A stretch of DNA of 64,000 nucleotides from Scatomonas sp963930955 (GTDB lineage Bacteria; Bacillota; Clostridia; Lachnospirales; Lachnospiraceae), in contig OZ006967.1 in NCBI GenBank assembly GCA_963930955.1, positions 496,001 to 560,000 of the forward strand, given 5' to 3'. The notes under the pieces are model-generated. The model ran no database searches, was not told the origin of the DNA, and worked only from the letters and a program-made list of their open reading frames with translations. Made by a program: the position numbers and the translations under genes. Below are positions 35,189 through 44,355 of the stretch, piece by piece (position 1 is the stretch's first letter; each line of letters opens with the position of its first letter).

Positions 35189-35878
35189 TTAAACCTTAAA
35201 CCGATATCCCACTCCCCAGATCGTCTCAATGTACTGAGGCTTGGCGGTGTTGAACTCGATCTTCTCCCGGATTTTTTTAATATGAACCGTAACCGTGGCT
35301 ATGTCCCCGATAGACTCCATATCCCAGATTTCCCGGAAAAGCTCCTCCTTGGTAAATACATGATTGGGATTCTGGGCCAGAAAAGTCAGCAGATCAAACT
35401 CCTTGGTCGTAAAATTCTTCTCTTCCCCGTTGACCCAGACTCTTCGGGCGGTCTTGTCTATCTTAATTCCCCGGATCTCCACAATATCATTTTCCGGCAT
35501 GCCGCTGCCCACCAGGCGCTCATATCTGGCTAAATGGGCCTTGACCCTGGCTACCAGTTCACTGGGGGAAAACGGCTTGGTAATATAATCATCCGCCCCC
35601 AGGCCCAGACCCCGGATTTTGTCAATATCATCCTTCTTGGCGGACACCATGAGAATCGGTATATTTTTCCTGGCCCGGATCTGGCGGCAGATCTCAAATC
35701 CATCCACCTCCGGCAGCATGAGATCCAGGATCACCAGATCAAAATCCTCCTTCAGCGCTTTCTCCAGCCCCGTATCCCCCCGGTTCTCAATGTCCACCTG
35801 AAAATCCGACAGTTCCAGATAATCTTTCTCCAGATTCGCAATATCCTCTTCATCTTCAACGATTAATATTCTGCTCAT
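35189..35878 (-). CDS. OmpR/PhoB-family response regulator
   Basis: Start set at 35878, with AGGAGGTG seven bases upstream; the open frame reaches further but lies inside the kinase gene. The 229-residue product has a receiver domain (ILIVEDEED, phosphoacceptor Asp52 in VILDLMLPEVDG, SAKKDD lysine, DDYITKPFS) and a winged-helix DNA-binding domain (KEFDLLTFLAQNPN, VTVHIKKIREKI, IETIWGVGYRF). It overlaps the histidine-kinase stop by 23 bases. Targets are unknown; the heme operon immediately upstream is a candidate. Confidence 0.95.
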   Translation of the reverse strand: MSRILIVEDEEDIANLEKDYLELSDFQVDIENRGDTGLEKALKEDFDLVILDLMLPEVDGFEICRQIRARKNIPILMVSAKKDDIDKIRGLGLGADDYITKPFSPSELVARVKAHLARYERLVGSGMPENDIVEIRGIKIDKTARRVWVNGEEKNFTTKEFDLLTFLAQNPNHVFTKEELFREIWDMESIGDIATVTVHIKKIREKIEFNTAKPQYIETIWGVGYRFKV

Positions 35879-37385
35879 CCACCGGCACCTCCTGGTATTT
35901 TCTAAGAACAAAACACATAATGGTTCCCACGCCTTCCTTGCTGGCAGCCCAGACCTTGCCTCCGTGATCTTCCAGGATTTTTCGGACAATGGAAAGCCCG
36001 ATGCCGCTTCCTCCCTTGGTAGAATTCCGGGAAGCATCCGTCCGGTAAAAACGGTCGAAAATCTTCGGCAGATCTTTCTGGGCAATTCCTTTTCCGTTGT
36101 CCTCGATTTCTACCTGGATAAAATCTCCCGCATCCTTCAGGCGGATGTTGATGATCCCTTTTTCTTTGTTCATATATTTTATGGAATTGCTGACAATATT
36201 GTTGATGACCCGTTTCAGCTGCTCGGCATCGGCAATGATCAGCACATCCTCATCCAGATAATTGAAATACGTCAGGTCAATGCCCTGGGCTTTCAGTTCG
36301 TAACTCAGCTCTTCCACGCAGTCCTCAAAATAATCCGCCACATGGATCTTGGCAAAGGTATAGGGAATGCGGTTGGTATCGATCTTGGAATAAAAAGTCA
36401 GTTCATTGATCAGGCGGTCCATCTCGTTGGCCTTGTTGTAGATCGTCCGGATATAGCGGTTGATCTTTTCCGGCGTATCCGCCACCCCGTCCATGATCCC
36501 TTCCACATAGCCCTTGACCGCCGTAATGGGGGTTTTCAGGTCGTGGGAAATGTTGCTGATCAGTTCTTTATTATCCCGGTCAAAGGCAACCTTTTCTTCG
36601 GCGGATTCCTTCAGGCGCTTCCGCATCTCCTCAAAATCCTCGCAGAGATCATTGACCTCTTTTACCCCGTTGCCCTCCACGGTAAAATCCAGATTTCCAT
36701 CCCGGATGTTCTGGGCCGCCTTCTTCAGCTGGTTCAGGGGAACCATAACTCCCCGATAGATCCAGAGGCTGGTGGCCAGACTGGTAAGAACCAGGATCAG
36801 CAGAATCGCCACCACCATGTCAAAAAGCCAGTCCTGGGTTTCCGGCAGGATCCGGTTCAGCTGCGAAATCAAAAAGATACTGCCGTTGCTGCCGTCCTGG
36901 AAGGTGAAATCCATCTGCTTTACCATGACCTGGGCGTCTGTCTCGATATAGGAACGGCTCCCGGAACTCCGAGAGCCTTCTCCGTAATCCGGAAGGGTGG
37001 TCAGCAGTTCCTCATCTGTGAAAATCGTGGAACCATTGTAATAAATGCTGTTATCTTTCCGCAGGGCGATATACAGCCCGCTCTCTGACAGCTGAGCCTG
37101 GAGGGTATTCAGGTAAGAGTTGTCTTCCAGCCGCTCCGGATCCTGGCGGACCATCTCCTGCAGTTTTGCGAATTCCAGATCCATATTTTTTGAAATAGCC
37201 AGGGAGCTGTTATACAGGCTCTCGTAAGTGGGCTCCTTAATCCCGTATTCCTCCCCCAGATCCTGTATCTTGCTGTCGGCAAACCAGTACAGGACCACGG
37301 CCGTCAGCAGGAAGGGGATAATAATGATCGCCAGAAAAGCCACGATGATCCGTGTCTTTAATTTCATACATTTTTTCTGTTTCAT
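35856..37385 (-). CDS. Membrane sensor histidine kinase
   Basis: A 509-residue kinase: helix 1 (about 13-35), an extracellular sensor of roughly 150 residues, helix 2 (about 188-211), HAMP (about 210-265), HisKA with His281 in ISNISHDLKTPITAVKGY, and HATPase_c with NIVSNSIKYM, VEIEDNGKGI, FDRFYRTDASRN and GGSGIGLSIV. It phosphorylates the coupled response regulator. The signal is unknown. The 160 bases separating it from the ABC exporter gene contain an AT-rich stretch that could hold a separate promoter. Confidence 0.95.
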   Translation of the reverse strand: MKQKKCMKLKTRIIVAFLAIIIIPFLLTAVVLYWFADSKIQDLGEEYGIKEPTYESLYNSSLAISKNMDLEFAKLQEMVRQDPERLEDNSYLNTLQAQLSESGLYIALRKDNSIYYNGSTIFTDEELLTTLPDYGEGSRSSGSRSYIETDAQVMVKQMDFTFQDGSNGSIFLISQLNRILPETQDWLFDMVVAILLILVLTSLATSLWIYRGVMVPLNQLKKAAQNIRDGNLDFTVEGNGVKEVNDLCEDFEEMRKRLKESAEEKVAFDRDNKELISNISHDLKTPITAVKGYVEGIMDGVADTPEKINRYIRTIYNKANEMDRLINELTFYSKIDTNRIPYTFAKIHVADYFEDCVEELSYELKAQGIDLTYFNYLDEDVLIIADAEQLKRVINNIVSNSIKYMNKEKGIINIRLKDAGDFIQVEIEDNGKGIAQKDLPKIFDRFYRTDASRNSTKGGSGIGLSIVRKILEDHGGKVWAASKEGVGTIMCFVLRKYQEVPVDEQNINR

Positions 37386-37545
37386 GGCAGTCCACTCTTT
37401 TCCGGTAAGTCAGCCCTCACGGCTTTTTTCAATCTAAAAGCCAGCTTCTTTGCATCCGCGACGCCTCTGAAGCTGCCTTCCCTGTAAATTATAGCATACC
37501 GCCTCCGGGATTTCATCTAAACTATATAGAACGTTTCTAAAGTTT

Positions 37546-39276
37546 TTATAAAGCATCTCCTTTTTCATCCGAATAGGTACGATTTTTAAGGCAGTCTGTC
37601 ACTGCCGCCATCTCTATCACCTCGTCCGCCACATGGAGGGTGGATTTCCGGTGGGAAACCAGAACGATGGTCTGCTCTTCTTTCGACTCCTTTAAAGACT
37701 TCAGGATCATGCCTTCGTTAAGAGCGTCCAGATTGCTGGTAGGCTCATCCAGCAGCATAAAGGGGGCCTTATGAAGAAAAGCCCTGGCCAGACCGATCCG
37801 CTGTTTTTCTCCTCCGGAGAGGGTGTCCCCCAGTTCTCCCACTTCTGTGTCATAGCCCCTGGGGAGGGTTTCAATAAATTCATGAATAGAGGCTTTTTCC
37901 GCCGCCTTCCGGATCTCCTGCCGGGAGGCTCCCGGTTTTGCCAGGGCAATGTTGTTGGCAATGGAATCGTGGAACAGGTGGGTCTCCTGGGTCATAAAAG
38001 CTTCCATAGCCCGCAGATCTCCTGTGTTCACCTGGCGGATATCCCGGCCGGAAATCCGGACGGATCCTTTCTGAACATCCCAGAACCGCATCAGCAGTTT
38101 TAAAAGGGTAGATTTTCCGCAGCCGCTTTTTCCGTGGATCCCCAGGATCTTTCCTTTGGGGATCTTAAGACAGCAGTTCTTCAGGATCGCTTCCCCGCCG
38201 TAGGAAAAATCTGCCTTCTCTACCGCGGCTCCCGCAAATACGGTGCCGGGCTGTCCCAGGGTTTCCTCCACCTGCGGCTCCTCCTCCAGCAGGGAAAGCA
38301 CCCGCTCCCCGCTGGCCAGGGTCTGATGCAGATTGTTGGAGAGGTTTGCCAGGGCCGACACCGGGCCGAAGGAACCCATCATGGCCATGGAGGAGAGCAG
38401 CATTCCCGTTCTGTCCACAAGGCCCTGCTGCCGCAGAAGCACCATCAGGAACACCATAGCGAAGGAAAATCCCAGGATCGCCAGATTGGTCACGGAGCGC
38501 TGAAAGGTCTCCAGACCGTTCAGCTCCTTCTGCAGGCCGCTTAATTCCCGGGAGCGTCTTTCCATCTCTTTTCTTCTCTGTTCTCCCCTGCGGTACTGAA
38601 GGGTCTCGTCCAGCCCCCGGAGAGACTCCAGCACAAAGCTGTTCAGATCCCCAAACCGGATCCGGTACTGCATTCCCTTCTCTCCCCCTCTTTTTCCGCA
38701 GAGCAGAGGGATCGCCGCCCCCACGGTCACGTAGGCTCCCAGGGCCAGAAGCCCTGCTCCTATGGAAAAGCTCCCAATGAAAGCCGTCATAAACAGGGAT
38801 ACTGCGGCGGCGATGGCAATGGGGGAAAGGGTGTGGGCATAGAAGACTTCCAGCAGCTCCACATCCGTGGTGATCATAGAGATCAGATTGCCCTTGTCTT
38901 TTCCTTCCAGCTTTGCCGGGCACAGCCGCCGCAGGGCGGCAAAAACCTTATGGCGGATCAGGGCCAGCAGTTTAAAGGCGATAAAATGGTTGCAGTACTG
39001 CTCCCCGTAGTGAAAGAGGCCCCGCAGCACTGCCAGGATCCCCAGGACCGCAAAAAGACCTCCCGGGGTCAGGGAAAGAAAAGATCCCGTCCCCCATCCT
39101 CCAAAAGCCAGGTGCAGCAGACCGCAGCCTGCCAGAACCGTCAGAAAAATCGCGCAGAGATGCCCCAGGGTCCCCAGAAGAACTGCCAGAACCATCACCG
39201 GCAGCAAAGGCTTTACCAGGACGATCAGCGCTCCCATAATGCGGATCCCCTTCCGTCTGCCCGGTTTCGCGCTCAT
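37546..39276 (-). CDS. CydC-like ABC transporter, fused permease/ATPase
   Basis: A 576-residue half-transporter: six membrane helices in the first 300 residues, then an ATPase domain with GIHGKSGCGKSTLLKLL (Walker A), TLSGGEKQRIGLARA (signature), FMLLDEPTSNLD (Walker B) and the switch histidine in VLVSHRKST. Its ATG overlaps the stop of the preceding half-transporter (ATGA), so they form a heterodimer. CydDC-type pairs export thiols and bind heme. In this heme operon a role in heme or thiol trafficking is inferred. Not assigned as cydC itself because no cytochrome bd genes are present. Confidence 0.85.
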   Translation of the reverse strand: MSAKPGRRKGIRIMGALIVLVKPLLPVMVLAVLLGTLGHLCAIFLTVLAGCGLLHLAFGGWGTGSFLSLTPGGLFAVLGILAVLRGLFHYGEQYCNHFIAFKLLALIRHKVFAALRRLCPAKLEGKDKGNLISMITTDVELLEVFYAHTLSPIAIAAAVSLFMTAFIGSFSIGAGLLALGAYVTVGAAIPLLCGKRGGEKGMQYRIRFGDLNSFVLESLRGLDETLQYRRGEQRRKEMERRSRELSGLQKELNGLETFQRSVTNLAILGFSFAMVFLMVLLRQQGLVDRTGMLLSSMAMMGSFGPVSALANLSNNLHQTLASGERVLSLLEEEPQVEETLGQPGTVFAGAAVEKADFSYGGEAILKNCCLKIPKGKILGIHGKSGCGKSTLLKLLMRFWDVQKGSVRISGRDIRQVNTGDLRAMEAFMTQETHLFHDSIANNIALAKPGASRQEIRKAAEKASIHEFIETLPRGYDTEVGELGDTLSGGEKQRIGLARAFLHKAPFMLLDEPTSNLDALNEGMILKSLKESKEEQTIVLVSHRKSTLHVADEVIEMAAVTDCLKNRTYSDEKGDAL

Positions 39277-41009
39277 ACTTTTCCCTCCTTTCCGTATTGT
39301 TCCAGTTCCTCCTGGAACCGGTACAGTTCCGCGTAGAAGCCGCCCAGTTCCATCAATTCCTTATGGGTGCCCTGCTCCGCGATCCGGCCCTTCCGCAGCA
39401 GATAGATCCGATGGGCATCCACCACACTGGCCAGCCGGTGGGAGATCAGGATCACTGTATGATCCCCTGCCAGTTCCCGGACCACCTTCAGGATCAGCTC
39501 CTCGCTCTCCCTGTCAATGTTGGAAGCAGCCTCATCCAGGATATAGACCGGCGTATTCCGAAGCAGGGCCCTGGCCATGCACAGCCGCTGGCACTGGCCC
39601 CCGGAAAAATTGGCGCCCCGCTCCAAAAGCCGGGTCTGCAGTCCCTCTTCCCTTTTCAGAAAGTCCCAGAGATTTACTTTCTTCAGAGCCTCTTCCATCT
39701 CGGCCTCCCCAAGATCCGGACGGGCCATCCGCAGATTCTCCTCCACAGTTCCTTTAAAGAGATAGCTGTTGTGGGCGGTAAGGGTGACGGCGGTAAGAAG
39801 GCTTTCCTCGGCAAGCCGGGACAGCTCCTTGCCTCCTATGTGGACGCTGCCGGAATATCCCCGGTTTCTGCCGGCCAGCAATCCGGCAAGGGTGCTTTTT
39901 CCGCAGCCGGAGACCCCTGCCAGAGCAATAAAGCTGCCGGAAGGAATGTCCAGATCCACTCCTTTCAGGATCTCCCGGCCCGGTTCATAGGAGAACCGCA
40001 GATCCCGGATCCGGATATCCGGATGTGCTTCCCCAAGTTTCTCCGTGCCCTGTTCCGGCTCCGGCAGATCCAGAAGGGCAAAAATCTTGTCGCTGGCCGC
40101 CATGCCGTTCATGGCAATGTGAAAGTAGGATCCCAGCAGCCGCAGAGGAAGAAAAAATTCCGCCGCCAACAGAAGGATCATCAGAGTTCCCCGGAAATCT
40201 ACATTCCCGTCCATAAACTGCCAAAGGGCCAGGATCATGCCTGCCGCCGCCCCGCCGTAGGCTACAATGTCCATAACCGTAGTAGAATTCAGCTGCATGG
40301 TCAGCACCTTCATGGTAATCCGCCGGAAACGCTGGGATTCCGCGTCCATCTCCTCCGCCTTTTTCTGATCCGCCTGATAAATTTTCAGGGTCGTAAGTCC
40401 CTGTATATTTTCCAGGAAGCTGTCGCCCAGCTCTGTGTAGATTCCCCAGTATTTTGACAGCAGCCTCTTGGCAATCTTCTGCACCGCCGCAATGGACAGG
40501 GGGATCAGGGGCACGCAGAGCAGCAGCGCCAGGCTGGCCGGAAAGCAGACAAAGGCCAGGACTGTGAAAAGAGTCGCCGGCGCCAGCAAACTGTAAAACA
40601 GCTGCGGCAGATACTTTCCGAAATAGGTCTCCAGCTGCTCCACTCCCTCTCCGGAAAGCTGCACCACCTCCGAGGTGGACACCTGTTCCCGGTAGGCGGC
40701 TCCCAGCTTCAGAAGTTTGGTGTAAATCGCATTCCGCAGGATCCGTTTTACATCCATGGAGGCCTGGCAGGAAGCCCGGGAAGCCTGTCTTTCAAAGCAT
40801 ACTCTCAGCAGAATCGCCAGCAGGATCAGGCTGCCGTTTACAGCCGCTATCCGAACCGTGACTCCTGCGGACAGTCCTTCCGCAAGCAGGGTAGAGCCGC
40901 AGAAAATCAGAAGGATCTGGCAGAGCAGAGACAGCCACTGCCAGATCACCTGATATACAATGTATTTTTTCGCATGGGCTAAAAGTTCCACCAGCCGTTT
41001 CTTGATCAT
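39273..41009 (-). CDS. CydD-like ABC transporter, fused permease/ATPase
   Basis: Start set at 41009 (MIKKRLVELLAHAKK), six bases after GGAGGAGGA. The 578-residue partner of the preceding entry has six membrane helices with CydD-like features (GAAYREQVSTSEVVQLSGEGVEQLETYFGKYLPQL) and an ATPase with GVSGCGKSTLAGLL, NFSGGQCQRLCMARA, VYILDEAASNID and ISHRLASV. ATGA overlap with the YbaN gene upstream and with its partner downstream shows a tight operon. Confidence 0.85.
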   Translation of the reverse strand: MIKKRLVELLAHAKKYIVYQVIWQWLSLLCQILLIFCGSTLLAEGLSAGVTVRIAAVNGSLILLAILLRVCFERQASRASCQASMDVKRILRNAIYTKLLKLGAAYREQVSTSEVVQLSGEGVEQLETYFGKYLPQLFYSLLAPATLFTVLAFVCFPASLALLLCVPLIPLSIAAVQKIAKRLLSKYWGIYTELGDSFLENIQGLTTLKIYQADQKKAEEMDAESQRFRRITMKVLTMQLNSTTVMDIVAYGGAAAGMILALWQFMDGNVDFRGTLMILLLAAEFFLPLRLLGSYFHIAMNGMAASDKIFALLDLPEPEQGTEKLGEAHPDIRIRDLRFSYEPGREILKGVDLDIPSGSFIALAGVSGCGKSTLAGLLAGRNRGYSGSVHIGGKELSRLAEESLLTAVTLTAHNSYLFKGTVEENLRMARPDLGEAEMEEALKKVNLWDFLKREEGLQTRLLERGANFSGGQCQRLCMARALLRNTPVYILDEAASNIDRESEELILKVVRELAGDHTVILISHRLASVVDAHRIYLLRKGRIAEQGTHKELMELGGFYAELYRFQEELEQYGKEGKV

Positions 41010-41428
41010 CGCTGTCCTCCTCCCTTCTCCTCGGTTCGGACGCTCTCCCCGGGCTTTAGGGTCTTCACCCGCACAAAGAAATACAGAAGATGGCAGACCC
41101 ATACCACAGCCAGGCAGATCCGCCCCGCCGGCACGGCGCTCATAAGGAGAAAACCTGCCCCCATGACCAGGGTTACCGTACCTACTATGGTCAGCTTTGT
41201 CTTCATGGTCATAGCCCGCCTCTCCACAAAGCTCTCCAGATTCTTTTTATAAAGAGCTGTGCCCAGAAACCAGCTGTGGAGCTTTTCAGAACTTTTGGCA
41301 AAGCAGAACACTGTAGCCAGATAGAAGGGCACGGAGGGAAGAATGGGCAGTACTACCCCCACCGTCCCCAATGCCAGACAGAGCAGCCCCAGCAGCAGCC
41401 AGAGGATCCGCAGCGGATTTCGTTTCAT
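41006..41428 (-). CDS. YbaN family (DUF454) inner membrane protein
   Basis: A 140-residue protein with about three to four membrane helices. The N-terminus has the family pattern LGLLCLALGTVGVVLPILP followed by SVPFYLATVFCFAKSSEKLHSWFLG. The biochemical role of the family is unsettled. Its position between a heme-type ABC importer and a CydDC-like exporter supports an accessory role in heme handling. The 3' end overlaps the next gene by four bases. Confidence 0.85.
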   Translation of the reverse strand: MKRNPLRILWLLLGLLCLALGTVGVVLPILPSVPFYLATVFCFAKSSEKLHSWFLGTALYKKNLESFVERRAMTMKTKLTIVGTVTLVMGAGFLLMSAVPAGRICLAVVWVCHLLYFFVRVKTLKPGESVRTEEKGGGQR

Positions 41429-41446
41429 ATAGATCTTCCTCCCTTC

Positions 41447-42235
41447 TCAGACAGTCAGCACAAATTTGCGCCCGTCCATCTCCTTTACTTCCAGATCAAT
41501 GCCGTACATTCTCGCAATACTCTCCCGATCAATGACCCTTTCCGGCTCTCCCTGAACCGTCACCTTTCCATCCTTCAGTCCGATGATCTCGTCCGAGAAA
41601 TAAATGGCCTGGTTGATATCGTGGAGCACCATAACCATGGTGATGCCAAACTCCCGGTTCAGCCGCTTCACCAGTTCCAGGATCTGGATCTGATAGCGGA
41701 TATCCAGATAGGTCGTGGGTTCATCCAGAAACAGGATCTTTGTATTCTGGGCCAGGGCCATAGCGATCCACACTCTCTGCCGCTGCCCCCCGGAAAGCCG
41801 GGACACCTCCCGGTTCCGGTATTTCTCCACCCCGGTAACCTCCATGGCCCAGCGGATCAGCCGCTGATCCTCCTGGCTTCTCCCCTGCATCATTTTCATG
41901 TGGGGGGTCCTGCCGAAGGACACCAGCCGTTCCACGGTAATGTCATCGCTGGAGGTATTGTACTGGTGGACGATGGAAACCTTTTTCGCAAACTCCTTCC
42001 ATCCCAGATTCAGAATGTTCTTCCCCTGAAGAAAGATATTCCCCTTCCTGGGCAGGAGATTTCTGGTCATCAGGCAGAAGAGCGTAGATTTTCCGCAGCC
42101 GTTGGCCCCCAGGATCGTAGTGATCTTCCCTTCTTCGATCTTCAGGGACACCCCTTTCAGCACTTTGTTTTTTCCGTAGGAAAAATACAGATCCCGCACC
42201 TCCATAGCCGGTTTTTTTCTGGTTTTATCCTGCAT
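41447..42235 (-). CDS. Heme/siderophore ABC transporter ATP-binding protein (FecE/HmuV type)
   Basis: A 262-residue ATPase: Walker A LGANGCGKSTLF, Q-loop in VSIVHQYNT, signature VSRLSGGQRQRVWIAMALAQ, Walker B ILFLDEPTTYLDI, and the switch histidine in MVLHDINQAI. This is the FepC/FecE group that powers iron-chelate and heme import. AGGAGG precedes the ATG. It overlaps the permease gene by 11 bases. Confidence 0.94.
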   Translation of the reverse strand: MQDKTRKKPAMEVRDLYFSYGKNKVLKGVSLKIEEGKITTILGANGCGKSTLFCLMTRNLLPRKGNIFLQGKNILNLGWKEFAKKVSIVHQYNTSSDDITVERLVSFGRTPHMKMMQGRSQEDQRLIRWAMEVTGVEKYRNREVSRLSGGQRQRVWIAMALAQNTKILFLDEPTTYLDIRYQIQILELVKRLNREFGITMVMVLHDINQAIYFSDEIIGLKDGKVTVQGEPERVIDRESIARMYGIDLEVKEMDGRKFVLTV

Positions 42236-43283
42236 ATTTTTTTGACCTCCTGAGCAGTAAGATAAAGAAGGGGCCGCCTGCCACGCTCATAATGATCGAC
42301 GCGGAGATCTCGTAGGGGGCGGCCATGGTCCGGCCGATGGTGTCCGCCAGCAGATAGGTAAAGGCCCCCAGCAGCATGGAGAAGGGGATCAGGGCCCGGT
42401 GGTCGCTGCCCACCAGGAGCCGGCCCATATGAGGTACGATCAGCCCCAGAAAGCTGACCGCCCCTGCCACCGCTGTGGAGATCCCTGCCAGCAGGACAGC
42501 CGCCAGAGAAATCCGGATCCGCAGAGAATTCACATTCACCCCCAGGCTTCTGGCGGTTTTGTCCTCCAGGGACATCAGATTGCACCGCCCCGCAAAACAC
42601 AGGGCCAGAAACAGCCCCGCCGCCACATAGGGAAGCAGCGTCCTTACATCCTCCCAGGTTTTCATGGTAATATTTCCGTTGACAATGGCTGCCACTCCGG
42701 AAGTGTTTCCGCCGGTCATGGAATTCAGGGCGCTGGATAATCCGGAAAACAGGGCGTTTACCGCTACGCCCACCAGGATGATCCGCAGAGGGCTCAGGCC
42801 TCCCTTCCAGGACAGGGTGTAGACCAGAAAAAAGGCCAGCACCCCTCCCAGAAAAGCAAAGACCGGCGTAAAAAAGAACAGGGAGGGCACAAAAGCCGTG
42901 ATCACCACTGCCGCAAAGCCGGCTCCGCTGGAGATGCCGATGATCCCCGGATCTGCCAGAGGATTTTTCAGCACCGCCTGAAACAGCACGCCGGACACGG
43001 CAATGGCCGCTCCCGCCAGCATGGAAATAAAGATCCGGGGAAAACGCAGATCAAAGACAGCAGCCGCGTTTTCACTCATATCCCCCAGCATGCCCCGGAG
43101 CATTTCCGGAAAGCTCACCTTCAGACTGCCGATGTTGACGGAGGCAAAAAAGAGAGCCAGAAGCAGCAGGGCCATGATCACAAAAGAAAGGGCCGCCCGG
43201 ACCCGTTTTCTGTTCCGTCTGTTCCTGTCCTGCTGCTCCAGAGAGGGCTCCGGTTTTTCCTGTATTTGTTTTGTCTCTTCCAT
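42225..43283 (-). CDS. Heme/siderophore ABC transporter permease (FecCD family)
   Basis: A 352-residue permease with about ten helices. Family landmarks include PRIFISMLAGAAIAVSGVLFQAVLKNPLADPGIIGISSGAGFAAV, a BtuC/FecCD signature, and GAVSFLGLIVPHMGRLLVGSDHR near the C-terminus. It likely works as a homodimer, since only one permease gene is present. The N-terminal 30 residues are highly charged and cytoplasmic. Confidence 0.94.
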   Translation of the reverse strand: MEETKQIQEKPEPSLEQQDRNRRNRKRVRAALSFVIMALLLLALFFASVNIGSLKVSFPEMLRGMLGDMSENAAAVFDLRFPRIFISMLAGAAIAVSGVLFQAVLKNPLADPGIIGISSGAGFAAVVITAFVPSLFFFTPVFAFLGGVLAFFLVYTLSWKGGLSPLRIILVGVAVNALFSGLSSALNSMTGGNTSGVAAIVNGNITMKTWEDVRTLLPYVAAGLFLALCFAGRCNLMSLEDKTARSLGVNVNSLRIRISLAAVLLAGISTAVAGAVSFLGLIVPHMGRLLVGSDHRALIPFSMLLGAFTYLLADTIGRTMAAPYEISASIIMSVAGGPFFILLLRRSKKYAG

Positions 43284-43296
43284 CTCTTTTTCTCCT

Positions 43297-44355
43297 TTAC
43301 CGCGCCGCTTCTTCCGCCGTCTCTTCCTCCGGGTAAAGCAGGGGCTGCAGTTCCTCCAGGGCTGCCGGATAGCGGAAAGTAGCGCTCATACCGAACAATT
43401 CGTAAGACAGGTTATAAACCCGGTCTTCCTGCACCGCCTGAAAATGCTGCCAGATATCATTGGTTTCAAAGTCTTCCTGAAACATCTCCATAACCTGATC
43501 CGGCAGGGCATGGGCGGCGCAGAGGATCACGTCCGGCTCTTTGGTCTTCATATCTTCCGTGTTTACCGTAAGAAATTCCTGATCCGTACCGGCATAGACA
43601 TTTTCTCCTCCGGCCAGTTCCACCAGGCTTCCCACATAGGAATTCTCCGTAGCAATGATATAAGAGCCGGGAAGCCCCATAAGCACCAGCACCTTGGGCG
43701 CCTCCTTCCCTTCATTCCGGGTTTGATATTCCTGATAAAATTCCGTAAACTCCTCTACCATTGCCCGGGCCTGCTCTTCCCGGCCAAAGATCTCCCCCAG
43801 CTCCTGAATGGACCGGTACATGCCCGGCACGCTCCGGAGATTCAGAAAGGCCCAGTCTGTATCAATGGCCTCGTATTTCGGCTGGAGATCCGACTGAAGA
43901 CTGGAAGGGCTTAGGATCCAGTCCGGATCCAGGGAAGCCACCAGTTCCATATCCGGGGCCATGGCGGTTCCTATCTGGGGCAGCTCCCGGTAGCGCTCCG
44001 GAAGGTCGGAACTGCTGCTGCAGATGCCTATAAGGTCCAGCTCCAGCCGGTCACAGATCTCCGCCACAGCCGGGGAAGTGGCAATGATCCCGGGTTCCCC
44101 CTCCATGGCCGCCACCTTCGCTTTTGCCGCCTCCACCGCGGCCTTCTCCCGGGGATCGCTGATCTCCAGCAGCGTTTCCGCCAAATTCTCCGGTTCTCCG
44201 GAACCGCTTTCCGAAGAAGCATGGCCCTCTCCGGCGGAGCATCCGGACAGAAGCAGACAAAGGGCTGCCAGCCCTGCCGGAATGCTTCTCCGGAAATGGT
44301 TCCGCAGCTTCTTTCCGGATACCGGGCTTTTACTCCTCTTCGTCATCATCTTCAT
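43297..44355 (-). CDS. Heme ABC transporter substrate-binding lipoprotein (IsdE/HtsA-like)
   Basis: A 352-residue lipoprotein with lipobox LLLSGC (Cys about 39) and a class III binding-protein fold: IIATSPAVAEICDRLELD, SSDLPERYRELPQIG, MELVASLDPDWILSPSSL and NVYAGTDQEFLTVNTEDM. Proteins of this kind take heme from Shp or NEAT domains and deliver it to the permease. Its start overlaps the end of the shp-like frame by 26 bases. GGGGAGG precedes the first ATG by about five bases; the ATGs two and three codons later are alternatives. Confidence 0.85.
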   Translation of the reverse strand: MKMMTKRSKSPVSGKKLRNHFRRSIPAGLAALCLLLSGCSAGEGHASSESGSGEPENLAETLLEISDPREKAAVEAAKAKVAAMEGEPGIIATSPAVAEICDRLELDLIGICSSSSDLPERYRELPQIGTAMAPDMELVASLDPDWILSPSSLQSDLQPKYEAIDTDWAFLNLRSVPGMYRSIQELGEIFGREEQARAMVEEFTEFYQEYQTRNEGKEAPKVLVLMGLPGSYIIATENSYVGSLVELAGGENVYAGTDQEFLTVNTEDMKTKEPDVILCAAHALPDQVMEMFQEDFETNDIWQHFQAVQEDRVYNLSYELFGMSATFRYPAALEELQPLLYPEEETAEEAAR

